Shown: positions 19,818-31,097 of the stretch, piece after piece
How the letters are laid out: every line of letters begins with the position of its first letter
Position numbering within the stretch: the stretch's first letter is position 1
DNA from: Sphingosinicella sp.
GTDB taxonomy: Bacteria; Pseudomonadota; Alphaproteobacteria; Sphingomonadales; Sphingomonadaceae
Direction of reading: 5' to 3'
NCBI RefSeq assembly: GCF_013911755.1
Contig: NZ_JACESP010000006.1
Coordinates: 93,195-157,194, forward strand
DNA: 64,000 nucleotides
Program-made: the position numbers and the translations under genes
Notes under the pieces: model-generated
Database searches by the model: none
What the model was told of the DNA's origin: nothing
Seen by the model: the letters and a program-made list of their open reading frames with translations, nothing else

Positions 19818-20533
19818 GCGGCGAGCTGACGGTAGATATTGGCGGAGAGCACCGAGACGAAGACGCTGAACACGGCGCCGACGATCGAGATCAGAAGCTC
19901 GGTGAGGAAGGACGGATCTTCCGGCGTGCCGCCCGTCGCGGCGATCCCGATGGCGCCGACAAGCCCGCTCAGAATCGCGAAGATCAGCACGAACACGGCG
20001 AAGATCGCGAAAATGCGCCCGACATTGCCGGCGGTCATCGCCCAGCTGCGCCGCAGCGCATCGATCGCGCGCGCATCTTCGCCGACGATGATCGCCGCCA
20101 GCAGCGACAGGCGCAGGGCGAAATAGACGGCGACACCCGTCAGCAGCAGCAGAAGCGTACTCGTCGCCACCGAGGCCTGCTGCGCGCTCGCGAGGTAAAG
20201 GACGCCAACCGGCATGAAGATGACGACGACCGCAAGGCTCGCAAGAACGATGCGGGGCGTAAGACCCACGGCGCGGCGAATCGCCGACCCGGCGTCGATA
20301 TTGGGAAACAGCACGAGCAGCACGATGGCGGCCTGTCCGATCACGCCGATGAGCCCGCCCACAGCCTGCGCGAGCTGCGCGTTCTGCTCGCCGAGCGCCT
20401 TTCCATCGGCGAAGCGCGCAATCAGCAGCGAGGGCATGAACACGAAGGCTGCCGCCGGCAGCGCGAACTCGCCAAAGCGGCGCTGCACGTCAGCGATCGT
20501 GTCGGTCCAGGCCTTGCCGATCGCTAGCGCCAC
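19814..20533 (-). CDS. Multi-pass inner-membrane protein of unknown function
   Basis: A 239-residue protein with about six hydrophobic segments (for example [92 protein letters not shown] and [18 protein letters not shown]). The segment [15 protein letters not shown] resembles the DALKRSWELTKGN block of YciC-like / glycerophosphodiester-phosphodiesterase membrane-domain proteins. I do not assign a function. The start is GTG with GGGGGA about 8 bases upstream. It converges on hemF with a 4-base overlap of the two stop codons. Confidence 0.8.
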   Translation of the reverse strand: MALAIGKAWTDTIADVQRRFGEFALPAAAFVFMPSLLIARFADGKALGEQNAQLAQAVGGLIGVIGQAAIVLLVLFPNIDAGSAIRRAVGLTPRIVLASLAVVVIFMPVGVLYLASAQQASVATSTLLLLLTGVAVYFALRLSLLAAIIVGEDARAIDALRRSWAMTAGNVGRIFAIFAVFVLIFAILSGLVGAIGIAATGGTPEDPSFLTELLISIVGAVFSVFVSVLSANIYRQLAA

Positions 20534-20564
20534 GCAACATCCCCCTTTTACTGAAAACGCCGGT

Positions 20565-20894
20565 TCAGGCGGCGTGCGGAACGCCCTTTTCGGCGAGCAG
20601 CTCGTGCAGCTCGCCCGATTCGAACATTTCCATCATGATGTCGCTGCCGCCCACGAACTCGCCCTTCACATAAAGCTGCGGGATCGTCGGCCAGTCGCTG
20701 AACGCCTTGATGCCCTGGCGCAATTCGGCGTCCTGCAGCACGTCGGCGCTGTCGTATTCGACGCCGAGATGCTCAAGGATGGCGATGGCGCGGCTCGAAA
20801 AGCCGCACTGCGGAAACAGCGGCGTGCCCTTCATGAACAGCACGACGTCGCTGCCGTTCACCTTTTCGGCGATTCGGGTGTTGATGTCGGTCAT
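20565..20894 (-). CDS. grxD: Monothiol glutaredoxin, CGFS type
   Basis: Small CGFS glutaredoxin, 109 residues, that carries or delivers 2Fe-2S clusters with BolA. The active site is PQCGFSSRA with Cys30. The glutathione-binding WPTIPQLYVKGEFVGGSDIM motif follows. GAGGAG stands 9 bases before the ATG. It follows bolA on the same strand with 21 bases between them; the two proteins form a known heterocomplex. Confidence 0.96.
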   Translation of the reverse strand: MTDINTRIAEKVNGSDVVLFMKGTPLFPQCGFSSRAIAILEHLGVEYDSADVLQDAELRQGIKAFSDWPTIPQLYVKGEFVGGSDIMMEMFESGELHELLAEKGVPHAA

Positions 20895-20915
20895 GTGTGT
20901 TGCTCCTCGTCCGGT

Positions 20916-21149
20916 TCAGGCCGGAACCTCGGTTGTCAGCTGCAAGGCGTGCAGTTCGCCGCCCATGCGGCCGCCGAGCGCCGCATAGACCATCTGGTGC
21001 TGGCGAACGCGCGGCAGACCCCGGAACGCCTCCGAAACCACGCGCGCGGCATAGTGATCGCCGTCGCCGGCAAGGTCGGTGATCTCCACGACCGCGTCGG
21101 GCAGCGCGGCCCGGATCATGCCTTCGATCGCGCCTGCATCCATCGGCAT
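20916..21149 (-). CDS. BolA family protein
   Basis: Class II KH-like BolA protein, 77 residues, partner of the adjacent CGFS glutaredoxin in iron-sulfur trafficking. The core HYAARVVSEAFRGLPRVRQHQMVYAALGGRMGGELHALQL includes the invariant His used for cluster binding and the helix-turn-helix-like C-terminus. The ATG at 21149 has GAGGG seven bases upstream, and upstream codons overlap the preceding gene in another frame. It starts 10 bases after the DUF1476 stop. Confidence 0.93.
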   Translation of the reverse strand: MPMDAGAIEGMIRAALPDAVVEITDLAGDGDHYAARVVSEAFRGLPRVRQHQMVYAALGGRMGGELHALQLTTEVPA

Positions 21150-21159
21150 GGCGCGGCCC

Positions 21160-21483
21160 TCAAACTTCTTCGATGAACTGGCGGCGCGCCTCGACGAGCT
21201 TTTCCTCCATCGCGCGGCGCACCTCGTGCTCGGTGACTTCAACACCCTTGGCGGTGAGGTCGCCGTAGACCTTGCGGAACACGTCGTCGTCGCCCGCTTC
21301 CTCGAAGTCGGCGGCCACCACCTCGCGCGAATAGGCGTCGGCCTCGGCGGTGTTCAGCCCCAGCTTTTCCGCCGCCCAGTTACCGAGCAGGCGGTTGCGT
21401 CGCGCCGTGACCTTGAACTGCAGCTCGGCATCGCGCGCAAAGCGATTCTCGAAAGCCTTCTCGCGGTCGTTGAGATTGGTCAT
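21160..21483 (-). CDS. DUF1476 protein (F1-ATPase zeta-type inhibitor)
   Basis: Small helical protein of 107 residues, conserved in Alphaproteobacteria. In Paracoccus the homologue is the zeta subunit that blocks ATP hydrolysis by F1. The signature MTNLNDREKAFENRFARDAEL forms the inhibitory N-terminus, followed by RRNRLLGNWAAEKLGL and a charged C-terminal helix. The ATG at 21483 matches homologues; an upstream TTG is unlikely. It is first in a three-gene unit DUF1476-bolA-grxD. Confidence 0.92.
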   Translation of the reverse strand: MTNLNDREKAFENRFARDAELQFKVTARRNRLLGNWAAEKLGLNTAEADAYSREVVAADFEEAGDDDVFRKVYGDLTAKGVEVTEHEVRRAMEEKLVEARRQFIEEV

Positions 21484-21640
21484 GACGGGCGTGTGTCCTT
21501 CCTTGGCGGGCAAGCCGGGTTATCGGGGCCTAGATAGAGAGGCACCGCACCCGGTTCAACTGCAAGCAGCACGCTTGATCGTCGCAGCTTTTGCGTCGAA
21601 ACTTGCCGGGCGGACATTCAGGCAGGCGGGGCGGTACGTG

Positions 21641-22786
21641 ATGAGCGGCGAGATCGATGCGGCGGGCACGCTAGCGGCGGGCGGACTCGTGGCGGCGGAA
21701 CTGGATAAACAGGACGCCCGGGCGGGCGACGTGCAGACGGTCTGCCCGAACTGCGGTACCGCCGTCGTCGGCCATTATTGTCACGAATGCGGGCAAAGCA
21801 CACACCTGCCGCGCTCGATCGGGCACATCTTCCACGACATCGTGCACGGCGTGCTGCACTTCGACAGCAAGGGCTGGCGCACCCTGCCGATGCTGGTGAC
21901 GCGCCCCGGCACGCTGACCCGAGATTATGTGGAGGGTAAGCGCGCCCGCTACGTCGCCCCCTTCCCGATGTTCCTGTTCACCGTATTCCTGATGTATTTC
22001 ACCTTCGCCATGGTCGGCGGGCCCGACGTGAACCTCGCGGACGCAGTGCAGCTCGATCCCAAGAGCGTCGAGGCGGCGCAGCAGGAACTCGTCGCCGAAA
22101 CCGAAAGATTGAAAACACTCGAGGCGAAGCTCGCCGCGGCGAAGGCAAAGCCGGTGCCCGTGCCCGGCGAGGCCGCGGAGATCAAAGGGCAGATCACCGA
22201 ACTGCGCACCGAGATCGGCATCATGAAGGCGACGCTCGGAACGATGGGCGTGGTGCCGCGCGATCCCGAAAATCCCGACGCGCCGCAGCCGCCGGACTGG
22301 CGCGAGGCGCTTGCGAAGGCGGCCGACAAGAATTCGCTCGACGTGGATACCGGCAATCCGGGTCTCAATGCGAAGCTCAGCAAGGCGCTCAAGAACCCTG
22401 AACTGTTGTTCTACAAGATGCAGCAGTCCGCTTATAAGTTCTCGTTCCTGCTGGTGCCGCTGTCGCTGCCGTTCGTGTGGCTGCTGTTCCCCTTTCGGCG
22501 CAGCACGCACCTTTATGATCACGCGGTATTCACGCTCTATTCGCTGTCGTTCATGTCGCTTTTGTTTGTAGTTGCCGTTCTGCTCGCCCGCTTCGGCCTC
22601 ATCAGCTTCAGCAACGCCATGATGATCAGCATGTTCGTGCCGCCCATCCACATGTTCGCGCAGCTGAAGGGCGCCTACGGGCTCACCGTCGCCGGCGCGC
22701 TCGCGCGGACCTTCCTGCTCTCCATCTTCGCGGTCATCGTGCTCAGCCTGTTCACGGTCATCATCGTTGCGCTCGGCGCGGTGTGA
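21641..22786 (+). CDS. DUF3667 membrane protein with zinc ribbon
   Basis: A 381-residue integral membrane protein of unknown role. The N-terminal part has a four-Cys zinc-ribbon ([18 protein letters not shown], about residues 31-48). A conserved block [44 protein letters not shown] then precedes the first membrane helix ([21 protein letters not shown]). A cytoplasmic or periplasmic coiled-coil loop (roughly residues 145-230, Glu/Lys-rich) is followed by three or more C-terminal helices. The start is ATG at 21641; the frame runs open upstream but into DUF1476 sequence. It is divergent from the DUF1476 operon. Confidence 0.87.
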   Translation: MSGEIDAAGTLAAGGLVAAELDKQDARAGDVQTVCPNCGTAVVGHYCHECGQSTHLPRSIGHIFHDIVHGVLHFDSKGWRTLPMLVTRPGTLTRDYVEGKRARYVAPFPMFLFTVFLMYFTFAMVGGPDVNLADAVQLDPKSVEAAQQELVAETERLKTLEAKLAAAKAKPVPVPGEAAEIKGQITELRTEIGIMKATLGTMGVVPRDPENPDAPQPPDWREALAKAADKNSLDVDTGNPGLNAKLSKALKNPELLFYKMQQSAYKFSFLLVPLSLPFVWLLFPFRRSTHLYDHAVFTLYSLSFMSLLFVVAVLLARFGLISFSNAMMISMFVPPIHMFAQLKGAYGLTVAGALARTFLLSIFAVIVLSLFTVIIVALGAV

Positions 22787-22821
22787 CCGCTTCCACCCGG
22801 CGCTTCCCCCGAGTGCTTGCA

Positions 22822-22850
22822 TTGTCAGCCCGTCAGGCTTCCGCTATGGC
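22822..22850 (+). promoter_or_regulatory. Candidate sigma-70 promoter upstream of purC
   Basis: TTGTCA (22822-22827), 17 bases, then TATGGC (22845-22850). The -35 and spacing are good; the -10 is weaker. Transcription would begin near 22857, before the intrinsic terminator at 22879-22916 and 88 bases before the purC ATG. Confidence 0.45.
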
Positions 22851-22878
22851 GGGTGGTGTGTTTCCCCGCCTCGGGCAC

Positions 22879-22916
22879 GCGCCAGTCCCCGGTGCGAACC
22901 GGGGCGGTGCTTTTTT
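22879..22916 (+). terminator. Intrinsic terminator between DUF3667 gene and purC
   Basis: Stem CCCCGGT (22887-22893), loop GCGA, stem ACCGGGG (22898-22904), extended by GCGCC/GGTGC pairing (22879-22883 with 22906-22910), then six T. It ends 28 bases before the purC ATG. It may end DUF3667 transcription, or act as an attenuator or the 3' end of a short RNA if the promoter at 22822-22850 is real. A smaller hairpin (GGCGGG 22848-22853 with CCCGCC 22865-22870) lies just before it. Confidence 0.88.
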
Positions 22917-22944
22917 AAGAACTCCGAATCGAGAAGGTCCGCCG

Positions 22945-23733
22945 ATGTCCCGCCGCCGCCAGATCTACGAAGGCAAGGCCAAGATCCTGTACGAAGGGCC
23001 CGAACCCGGCACCATCATCCAGTATTTCAAGGACGACGCGACCGCGTTCAATGCCCAGAAGAAGGGCACTATCAGCGGCAAGGGCGTGCTCAACAACCGG
23101 ATTTCCGAGCATATTTTCACGCTGCTCGGCCAGATCGGCATCCCCACGCACTTCATCCGCCGCCTAAACATGCGCGAGCAGCTGGTGCGGCAGGTGGAGA
23201 TCATCCCGGTCGAGGTCGTTGTGCGCAACGTCGCCGCCGGCTCGATCTCGAAGCGTCTCGGTATCGAGGAAGGCACGCCGCTGCCCCGCACGATCCTTGA
23301 GTATTATTACAAGGACGACGCACTTGGCGATCCGATGATCACCGACGAGCACATCGCCTGCTTCGGCTGGGCGACGCAGGAAGAGATGCACGACGTCGCC
23401 GACATGGCGATCCGCATCAACGACTTCATGTGCGGCCTGTTTGCGGGTGTCGGCATCCGCCTGATCGATTTCAAGCTGGAGTTCGGCCGCCTGTGGGACG
23501 GCGACTACAGCCGCATCATCCTTGCCGACGAGATCAGCCCAGACGGCTGCCGCCTGTGGGACAGCACCACGAACGAGAAGCTGGACAAGGACCGCTTCCG
23601 CCGCGATCTCGGCGGCGAGGTGGAAGCCTACCAGGAAGTCGCCCGCCGCTTCGGCCTGCTCCCCGAAGGCTCCGTCTCCACGGTCCTGGACCTCGACGAG
23701 CACCGCAAGGCCCGCGGCAAGAAAGACAGCTGA
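22945..23733 (+). CDS. purC: SAICAR synthase (phosphoribosylaminoimidazole-succinocarboxamide synthase)
   Basis: ATP-dependent ligation of CAIR and aspartate in purine synthesis; 262 residues. Landmarks are [39 protein letters not shown], the [18 protein letters not shown] block, [14 protein letters not shown] and [30 protein letters not shown] site precedes the ATG by 7 bases. It begins the purC...purS-purQ...purL series. A terminator structure lies immediately upstream, so expression may involve attenuation (inference). Confidence 0.97.
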   Translation: MSRRRQIYEGKAKILYEGPEPGTIIQYFKDDATAFNAQKKGTISGKGVLNNRISEHIFTLLGQIGIPTHFIRRLNMREQLVRQVEIIPVEVVVRNVAAGSISKRLGIEEGTPLPRTILEYYYKDDALGDPMITDEHIACFGWATQEEMHDVADMAIRINDFMCGLFAGVGIRLIDFKLEFGRLWDGDYSRIILADEISPDGCRLWDSTTNEKLDKDRFRRDLGGEVEAYQEVARRFGLLPEGSVSTVLDLDEHRKARGKKDS

Positions 23734-23810
23734 CGGCGTACCCCTGAACGGGTCTGATTTTCGGTCAGGCCGTGGCGAAAATGGTGGATTTCGAGAACCG
23801 GCGCGGAAGC

Positions 23811-23824
23811 GTACCTAAAGGTAC
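23811..23824. repeat. 14-base palindrome in the purC/small-protein intergenic region
   Basis: GTACCTAAAGGTAC, a palindrome with 6-base arms, lies in the 156-base gap between the purC stop and the end of the first opposing small gene. No terminator-like T-tract follows. Nothing else was recognised in 23734-23889. Confidence 0.4.
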
Positions 23825-23889
23825 CTGAGCACTGGGGGGCGCAGAAAGCCGCCGTTTGCAGCCCGGTCTAAGCGAAAAACAGGGCCCGT

Positions 23890-24054
23890 TCAGCGGCGCT
23901 TGGCGCGCTTCTTTTTTACCTGATAGCCGCAGATGATGCCGAAAAGGAACGCGCAGAACAGCGCGATGTGCAGGTTCGAGCCGCGCATCTGGCCGAGGAT
24001 GTCCTCGTAATAGACGAACAGCGCCACGAACATGGAGGCGGCGATAAGCCCCAT
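23890..24054 (-). CDS. Small membrane protein B of a tandem pair (54 aa)
   Basis: A 54-residue protein with two hydrophobic helices: GLIAASMFVALFVYY (about residues 2-16) and HIALFCAFLFGIICGY (29-44), then a strongly basic tail QVKKKRAKRR. The ATG overlaps the stop of the preceding gene (TGATG), and AAAGGA lies 7 bases upstream inside that gene, a convincing ribosome site. It shares the AL-x(2)-[SA]FLFGII motif and exact length with its neighbour, so the two look like diverged duplicates. The pair is antisense to the purine genes, between purC and purS. I recognise no named family; the topology suggests both termini on the same side. Confidence 0.68.
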   Translation of the reverse strand: MGLIAASMFVALFVYYEDILGQMRGSNLHIALFCAFLFGIICGYQVKKKRAKRR

Positions 24055-24218
24055 CAGCCGTCCTTTCGCCAAGCGGAAATGATGCCGAACAGGAACGACG
24101 CGACAAGCGCGAGCTGTATTTCCTGATCGTGTGTCAGCCACGGAAAGATGTACCCGCCGACGAAATTCTCGGCGGTCGCGAACAGCACCACGAACAAGGC
24201 AATGGCAAGATAGTCCAC
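24054..24218 (-). CDS. Small membrane protein A of a tandem pair (54 aa)
   Basis: A 54-residue protein starting GTG at 24218, with helices DYLAIALFVVLFATAENFVG (2-21) and EIQLALVASFLFGIISAW (33-50), ending RKDG. The central loop has FPWLTHDQE. It shares ALVASFLFGII with ALFCAFLFGII of the downstream gene. The start is less certain because no strong ribosome site precedes the GTG (only a GGGG run 3 bases away). Identity is unknown; support comes from the coherent two-helix topology, the overlapping downstream gene with a clear ribosome site, and the paralogy. Confidence 0.6.
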   Translation of the reverse strand: MDYLAIALFVVLFATAENFVGGYIFPWLTHDQEIQLALVASFLFGIISAWRKDG

Positions 24219-24351
24219 GTGCCCCAGACCCCGAACTGAGAATGACCCGGCATAACCATAGGCGCGCAGGCTTAACAAAACCCTCACATGCGCCCGGGCG
24301 TGCGCCATTTGGGCGTTGCGGCGCGGCGCAGGGAACGCCATAAGGCGCGCC

Positions 24352-24582
24352 ATGAAAGCCAAAGTCTATGTCACGCTGAAAAACGGCGTCCTCGATCCGC
24401 AGGGCAGGGCGATCTGCCACGCGCTCGAATCCCTCGGGTTCGGCGAAGCGCAGGACGTGCGGCAGGGCAAGTTCATCGAGCTTGAACTCGCCGACGGCAC
24501 CAGCGAGGCGCGCATCGAGGAGATGTGCCGCAAACTGCTCGCCAACACCGTGATCGAAAACTACCGGATCGAGATCGCCTGA
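24352..24582 (+). CDS. purS: Phosphoribosylformylglycinamidine synthase subunit PurS
   Basis: Small dimeric subunit (76 residues) that docks PurQ on PurL in the multi-chain FGAM synthase. Family markers are [40 protein letters not shown] and a C-terminal [10 protein letters not shown]. The ATG at 24352 matches the usual family start. purQ begins one base after its stop, so the two are coupled. Confidence 0.96.
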   Translation: MKAKVYVTLKNGVLDPQGRAICHALESLGFGEAQDVRQGKFIELELADGTSEARIEEMCRKLLANTVIENYRIEIA

Positions 24583-24583
24583 G

Positions 24584-25252
24584 ATGAAGAGCGCGGTCAT
24601 CGTCTTCCCCGGCAGCAACTGCGACCGCGACATGGCGGTTGCGCTCCGCGAGGTAACGGGCCGCGCACCCGCGATGGTCTGGCACCGCGAAACCGCGCTG
24701 CCCGACGTCGACGTCATCGCGCTTCCGGGCGGCTTTTCCTACGGCGACTATCTGCGCACCGGCGCGATTTCGGCGCAGTCGCCGATCATGGCGGCGGTGA
24801 AGCGTGCCGCCGAGCAGGGCCGCTTTGTCCTCGGCGTCTGCAACGGCTTCCAGGTTCTCACCGAAACCGGGCTGCTGCCGGGCGCGCTGATGCGCAACGC
24901 CGGGCTCGATTTCGTGTGCCGCGACGTGCCGCTGACGGTCGAGAACACGCAGACCGCGTTCACGTCGGCCTACACGGCGGGCGAGACGATCCGCATTCCG
25001 GTCGCGCACCACGACGGCAACTACTTCGCCGATGCCACCACGCTCGACCGGATCGAGGGCGAGGGCCGCGTCGTCTTCCGCTACGCCGAGGACGTGAATG
25101 GCGCGCAGCGCCGCATCGCGGGCATCGTCAACGAAACCGGCAACGTACTCGGCATGATGCCGCACCCGGAGCGCGCCATCGAGGCGGCGCAGGGCGGCAC
25201 CGACGGTCGCCGCCTGTTCGAAGGGCTCGTGCAGGCTTTCATCGACGCGTGA
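24584..25252 (+). CDS. purQ: Phosphoribosylformylglycinamidine synthase subunit PurQ (glutaminase)
   Basis: Class I glutamine amidotransferase subunit (222 residues) supplying ammonia to PurL. The nucleophile Cys is in [12 protein letters not shown] (near residue 85). The catalytic His/Glu are in [10 protein letters not shown] near the C-terminus. The N-terminus [19 protein letters not shown] is typical. In most alphaproteobacteria purL follows directly; here it lies 3.7 kb away beyond four unrelated genes. Confidence 0.97.
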   Translation: MKSAVIVFPGSNCDRDMAVALREVTGRAPAMVWHRETALPDVDVIALPGGFSYGDYLRTGAISAQSPIMAAVKRAAEQGRFVLGVCNGFQVLTETGLLPGALMRNAGLDFVCRDVPLTVENTQTAFTSAYTAGETIRIPVAHHDGNYFADATTLDRIEGEGRVVFRYAEDVNGAQRRIAGIVNETGNVLGMMPHPERAIEAAQGGTDGRRLFEGLVQAFIDA

Positions 25253-25286
25253 ACGCGGCGGGTTCCGGCGTCGGCAAGCTGTTCGG

Positions 25287-26330
25287 CTACTGACCGCCGC
25301 TCGGGCGCCCCTGCCATCCGGCAATCAGCTGTTCCAGTCCCGCGCATAGTTCTGCGTCCGGACCCGTGAGCAAACGCTTCGCACGCGTGCGAATCTCGGT
25401 GCGGTGCGCCGCGTCCGTCAGATACGGCGCGGGTGACTTGCCGTCGATGCGCGCCAGCAGTAGCGCTCCCGTGAGCGCCCCTGCGCGCCGCATCAGCGCA
25501 TTGGCATCCTCCCAGACGACGCCCGCGCGATAGGCCTCCGCCATGCGCGTGGCGGACGCCGTCAGCGCGGCGGCGTGCGGCCTCAGCCACACCGCCTTCA
25601 GCAGAAGATGCGTGGTGCAGAACGCAAGGTCGAATGCCGGATCGCCGTACACCGCGCATTCGGCGTCCAGGAACACGGGGCCGCCGGGACCGACGAGGAT
25701 GTTCTTCGGGCTGACATCGCCGTGGACGAGCGCGACATGCCGCGCTTCAAGATCGGCCGCGAGCGCCCTGAGGCGCGGCGCGACCTCCGCATCGTGCTGT
25801 GCGACATGGAGCAAGAACGGTTCCACGCGGAGCGCATGAAACATCGCGCCCGTATCGAAATCGCGCGCGATGGCTGGGTCGTTTGCCGTCGCGGCGTGAA
25901 TGCCGACGAGCGCTTTGCCGACCTTCGCGGCGAAGCCCGGATCGACACGCCCGGCGATGAGTTCGTCCTTCCAGACCGGGTGCTGCGCCGGCTCCAGAAA
26001 GCGCATTGCGAAGAGGTGCTCTTCGGGCACTTCGGCGACGATCGTGGGGACGATTCCGGGCGCGAACGCGCCGACGCGCCGCAGCCAGCGCACCTCGCTC
26101 TCGGCGCGCTCGACGGGCGCGAACCATTCCGCCTGCACGCGCAGCTTGGGAAGCGCGCGCTTCACGGCAATCGGCCCGCCCGCCGTATCGACGCGCCACA
26201 CATCACACGACACGCCGCCCGACAGCGGCGTCATTTTTGGCGTCTCTCCGGGTGCGACAAGTCCGCAGGCGCGCAGGTGTTCGATAACGGCTTCGTCTTG
26301 CACGGCGCCCAGGCGTCCTTTCACGGGCAC
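25287..26330 (-). CDS. Aminoglycoside phosphotransferase-like (APH/choline kinase) family kinase
   Basis: APH-fold small-molecule kinase, up to 347 residues. The catalytic loop is LVHGDVSPKNILVGPGG and the metal-binding FLDAECAVYGDPAFDLAF plays the DFG role. The nucleotide-binding N-lobe has LSGGVSCDVWRVDT and AVKRALPKL. The substrate is unknown: the family covers aminoglycosides, choline, homoserine and others. The first possible codon is a GTG (26330) overlapping the MarR stop by one base; a later GTG at 26303 (VQDEAVIEHL), preceded by AAAGGA, is also plausible. It is co-directional with and likely co-transcribed with the marR gene. Confidence 0.82.
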   Translation of the reverse strand: MPVKGRLGAVQDEAVIEHLRACGLVAPGETPKMTPLSGGVSCDVWRVDTAGGPIAVKRALPKLRVQAEWFAPVERAESEVRWLRRVGAFAPGIVPTIVAEVPEEHLFAMRFLEPAQHPVWKDELIAGRVDPGFAAKVGKALVGIHAATANDPAIARDFDTGAMFHALRVEPFLLHVAQHDAEVAPRLRALAADLEARHVALVHGDVSPKNILVGPGGPVFLDAECAVYGDPAFDLAFCTTHLLLKAVWLRPHAAALTASATRMAEAYRAGVVWEDANALMRRAGALTGALLLARIDGKSPAPYLTDAAHRTEIRTRAKRLLTGPDAELCAGLEQLIAGWQGRPSGGQ

Positions 26331-26833
26331 TAAGCTCTAACGTCGCTCAACGTCGGCGCGTCCTTCGCTTCCTCGGCCAGATTGGCGATCACGCGGCGCA
26401 GCAGCGATTGCAGTGCGTCCACCTCCGCGTCGGACAGTCCCGCCGTCGCGAGATCATGCACCTCCGCATTCATCGGCACGAGAACGTCTTCGAGCGCCTT
26501 CGCATGATCCGTGAGGTGAATATAGATCTTGCGGCGATCGATCTTGCTCTTTTCGCGCCGCACCAGACCCGCCGCCTCTAGGCTTTTCAGCGCAACCACC
26601 GTGGTCGGCTCGCGCATCCCCACGCGCGCGCTGAGTTCGCGCTGCGTGATGCCGTCCTCCCGCCAGAGCTGCCGCAGGAAGCGCCACTGCCCCGCCGAAA
26701 CGCCGTGCTCCAGCGTGCGCCGCTCAAGCGCGCGCGAAAAAGAGCGAAACATCACCCGGGAAAGATAGCCGATGCTGTTCTCCGGCAGCCTGTAATACGC
26801 TGCGGGCTGACGCGTGGCTTTGGATTTCGACAC
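26330..26833 (-). CDS. MarR family transcriptional regulator
   Basis: A 167-residue winged-helix regulator. The DNA-binding region is visible as QWRFLRQLWREDGITQRELSARVGMREPTTVVALKSLEAAGLVRREKS, followed by the wing KIDRRKIYIHLTDHAKALE. The start is GTG at 26833 with GGGAGAG seven bases before. Its stop overlaps the start region of the APH-like kinase, which makes that kinase the likeliest target, but no operator was identified. Confidence 0.92.
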   Translation of the reverse strand: MSKSKATRQPAAYYRLPENSIGYLSRVMFRSFSRALERRTLEHGVSAGQWRFLRQLWREDGITQRELSARVGMREPTTVVALKSLEAAGLVRREKSKIDRRKIYIHLTDHAKALEDVLVPMNAEVHDLATAGLSDAEVDALQSLLRRVIANLAEEAKDAPTLSDVRA

Positions 26834-26857
26834 CGTAAAACTCTCCCTGTGCCGGCT

Positions 26858-27601
26858 CTACACGCTCGCCTTGAACGGCGTGAAATCGGTCTTGCGGTCG
26901 TAGACGTCGAGGCCTTCGCGACGCTTCAGGAAGCCGACCACCGCATAGGTCACCGGCGTGAGGATCGCCTCCCAGCTCACCTTCAGCACCCACTGCGTGA
27001 TCAGCACCTTCAGCACAAGATCGTTCGTCCAGCCCGCCGCGCCAAGAAACGCCAGCGGGTAGAAGATCAGACTGTCTACACCCTGCCCCGCCACCGTGCT
27101 GCCGATCGTGCGCGTCCAGAGGTGCTTGCCCCCCGTCCACACCTTCATCTTCGCCATCACGTAGGAGTTGGTGAATTCGCCTGCCCAGAAGGCGACGATG
27201 CTGGCGAAGACGATGCGCGGCACCTGCCCGAACACCGCCTCGTAGCTCGCCTGCCCGGTCCAGTCGGCGGCGGGCGGCAACGCAACCACCACCCACGCCA
27301 TGAACGCCATGAAAACGAGCGCGGCGAACCCCGCCCAGATGCAGCGCCGCGCCCGCGCATATCCGTAAACCTCGGTCAGCACGTCGCCGAGCACATATCC
27401 GACGGGGAAGAACAATATGCCTGCGCCGAACGGCCAGTCGCCTATGCCGGGCAGGTCCACCACCGCCACCTTGCCCGCACCGAGCACGTTCGAGAGCAGC
27501 AGGATGGTGACGAATGCCGCCATCACGAAATCGAAGTAGCGCAGCGGCCGGCCGTGCAGCGACTCCGCCTCCACGGCGCGGGGTGTGTGCGCGTTGTTCA
27601 C
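26858..27601 (-). CDS. Queuosine precursor transporter (YhhQ/VUT family)
   Basis: A 247-residue integral membrane protein of the VUT/YhhQ family, which imports preQ0/preQ1 or queuine for tRNA modification. Family features are RYFDFVMAAFVTILLLSNVLGAGK, the acidic DVLTEVYGYARARRCIW motif, FWAGEFTNSYVMAKMKV and GQGVDSLIFYPLAF, spread over six or so helices. The start is GTG at 27601 with GGAG eight bases upstream. It is divergent from the Y-family polymerase gene with a gap of only 30 bases. Confidence 0.92.
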   Translation of the reverse strand: MNNAHTPRAVEAESLHGRPLRYFDFVMAAFVTILLLSNVLGAGKVAVVDLPGIGDWPFGAGILFFPVGYVLGDVLTEVYGYARARRCIWAGFAALVFMAFMAWVVVALPPAADWTGQASYEAVFGQVPRIVFASIVAFWAGEFTNSYVMAKMKVWTGGKHLWTRTIGSTVAGQGVDSLIFYPLAFLGAAGWTNDLVLKVLITQWVLKVSWEAILTPVTYAVVGFLKRREGLDVYDRKTDFTPFKASV

Positions 27602-27631
27602 AATTTGTTCTCCATGCGCTACACTCCCCCC

Positions 27632-28894
27632 ATGCGCTCCGATTCGCCGCTCCGCTGGCTGTTTCTCGATCTGAACAGCTATTTCGCCAGTGTCGAGCAG
27701 CAGTTGCAGCCGGCGCTGCGCGGGAAGCCCGTCGTCGTCTCGCCCGTGGACACGGACACAACGAGCGCGATTGCCGCGAGCTACGAGGCGAAGGCCTTCG
27801 GGATCCGCACGGGCACGCCCATTTGGGAGGCAAAGCGCCTCTGCCGCGACCTCATCGTCACCCCCGCGCGCCACGGCGCCTATGTGGACTACCACAACCG
27901 CATCGTCGCGGAGGTGGACCGGCATATCCCCGTCACGAAGGTCTGCTCGATCGACGAGGTCGCCTGCCGCCTGATGGACAATGAAAACGACCCAGCGTTC
28001 GTCCGCGACCTCGCGCGGCGCATCAAGGCGGGGATCGCCGCGAACGTCGGCGAATATCTGAAATGCTCGATCGGCGTCGCGCCGACGCGCCTCGTCGCCA
28101 AGATCGCCTGCGACATGCAGAAGCCCGACGGCCTCACCGTCATCGAGGCGCACGAGCTGCCGGAGCGGCTCTACGTGCTGAAGCTCACCGACATCCCCGG
28201 CATCGGCCGTAAGATGGAGCGCCGCCTCGCCATAAAGGGCGTGCTCACGATCCGCGACCTCATCGCGCGCGGCCCCAAGCGTGCGGGCGAGGCATGGGGC
28301 GCGGTGAACGGAGACCGGCTGTGGTGGTCGCTAACGGGCCACGAGGTACCGGACGTGGAAACGCAGCACCGCTCAATCGGCCACAGCCAGGTGCTCTCGC
28401 CTTCGAAGCGCGATCCCGCCGCCGCGCTCGCCACCGCGCGGCGCCTGTGCCTGAAGGCCGCGAGTCGCCTGCGCCGCGAAGGCTATGCCGCGCGCAGCCT
28501 GCTGCTCCACGCCCGGCTGGAGGACGGCGGCAAATTCGCCGCGCACCAGCGCCTGCCGCTGACGCAGGACAGTTTCAGCTTCCTGCGCGAACTCGATGCG
28601 CTCTGGCCCCGCCTCGCGGCACAGAAACAGCGCATCCGCATGGTCGGCGTCACGCTCGCCGAGATTGCGCCCGCCGGGCACGAACAGGGCGCCCTCTTCG
28701 ACCGCGACGACATCGACCACGCGCTCGCTCGCGAGGCGCGCGGCCTCCGCCTCAGCGAGGCGATGGACAAGGCAAACGCAAAGTTCGGCCGCAACGCCGT
28801 CACGCTCGGGCCGCTGATCGGCGGCCGCATCGACCAGGTGGGCGCGAAGATCGCCTTCCACCGCATCCCCGACATGGCGGAGTTCCACGAATAG
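27632..28894 (+). CDS. Y-family (DinB-like) translesion DNA polymerase
   Basis: A 420-residue Y-family polymerase. The palm active site is visible as [15 protein letters not shown] (metal-binding Asp13) and [11 protein letters not shown] (SIDE motif). It has the steric region [19 protein letters not shown], the helix-hairpin-helix [16 protein letters not shown], and a little-finger domain. It lacks an obvious C-terminal clamp-binding motif. It differs from canonical DinB in having [13 protein letters not shown] after the first motif and represents a divergent subfamily. No LexA-type box was found in the 30-base gap to yhhQ. An in-frame ATG at 27614 is an alternative start. Confidence 0.9.
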   Translation: MRSDSPLRWLFLDLNSYFASVEQQLQPALRGKPVVVSPVDTDTTSAIAASYEAKAFGIRTGTPIWEAKRLCRDLIVTPARHGAYVDYHNRIVAEVDRHIPVTKVCSIDEVACRLMDNENDPAFVRDLARRIKAGIAANVGEYLKCSIGVAPTRLVAKIACDMQKPDGLTVIEAHELPERLYVLKLTDIPGIGRKMERRLAIKGVLTIRDLIARGPKRAGEAWGAVNGDRLWWSLTGHEVPDVETQHRSIGHSQVLSPSKRDPAAALATARRLCLKAASRLRREGYAARSLLLHARLEDGGKFAAHQRLPLTQDSFSFLRELDALWPRLAAQKQRIRMVGVTLAEIAPAGHEQGALFDRDDIDHALAREARGLRLSEAMDKANAKFGRNAVTLGPLIGGRIDQVGAKIAFHRIPDMAEFHE

Positions 28895-28922
28895 GCGCTG
28901 GAACCGCGCGCGCCGCCTCGCT

Positions 28923-31097
<2,175 letters not shown>

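Noticed and set aside
22787-22944. SRP RNA, 6S RNA or tmRNA candidate
   Set aside because: None of the diagnostic loops (for example GGAAGGNAGCA of SRP RNA) is present; only a promoter candidate and terminator can be supported.
23890-24717. A single 275-codon minus-strand gene covering the small proteins and purS/purQ starts
   Set aside because: It overlaps the certain purS and purQ starts and depends on reading through; the two short frames with overlapping start/stop explain the sequence better.
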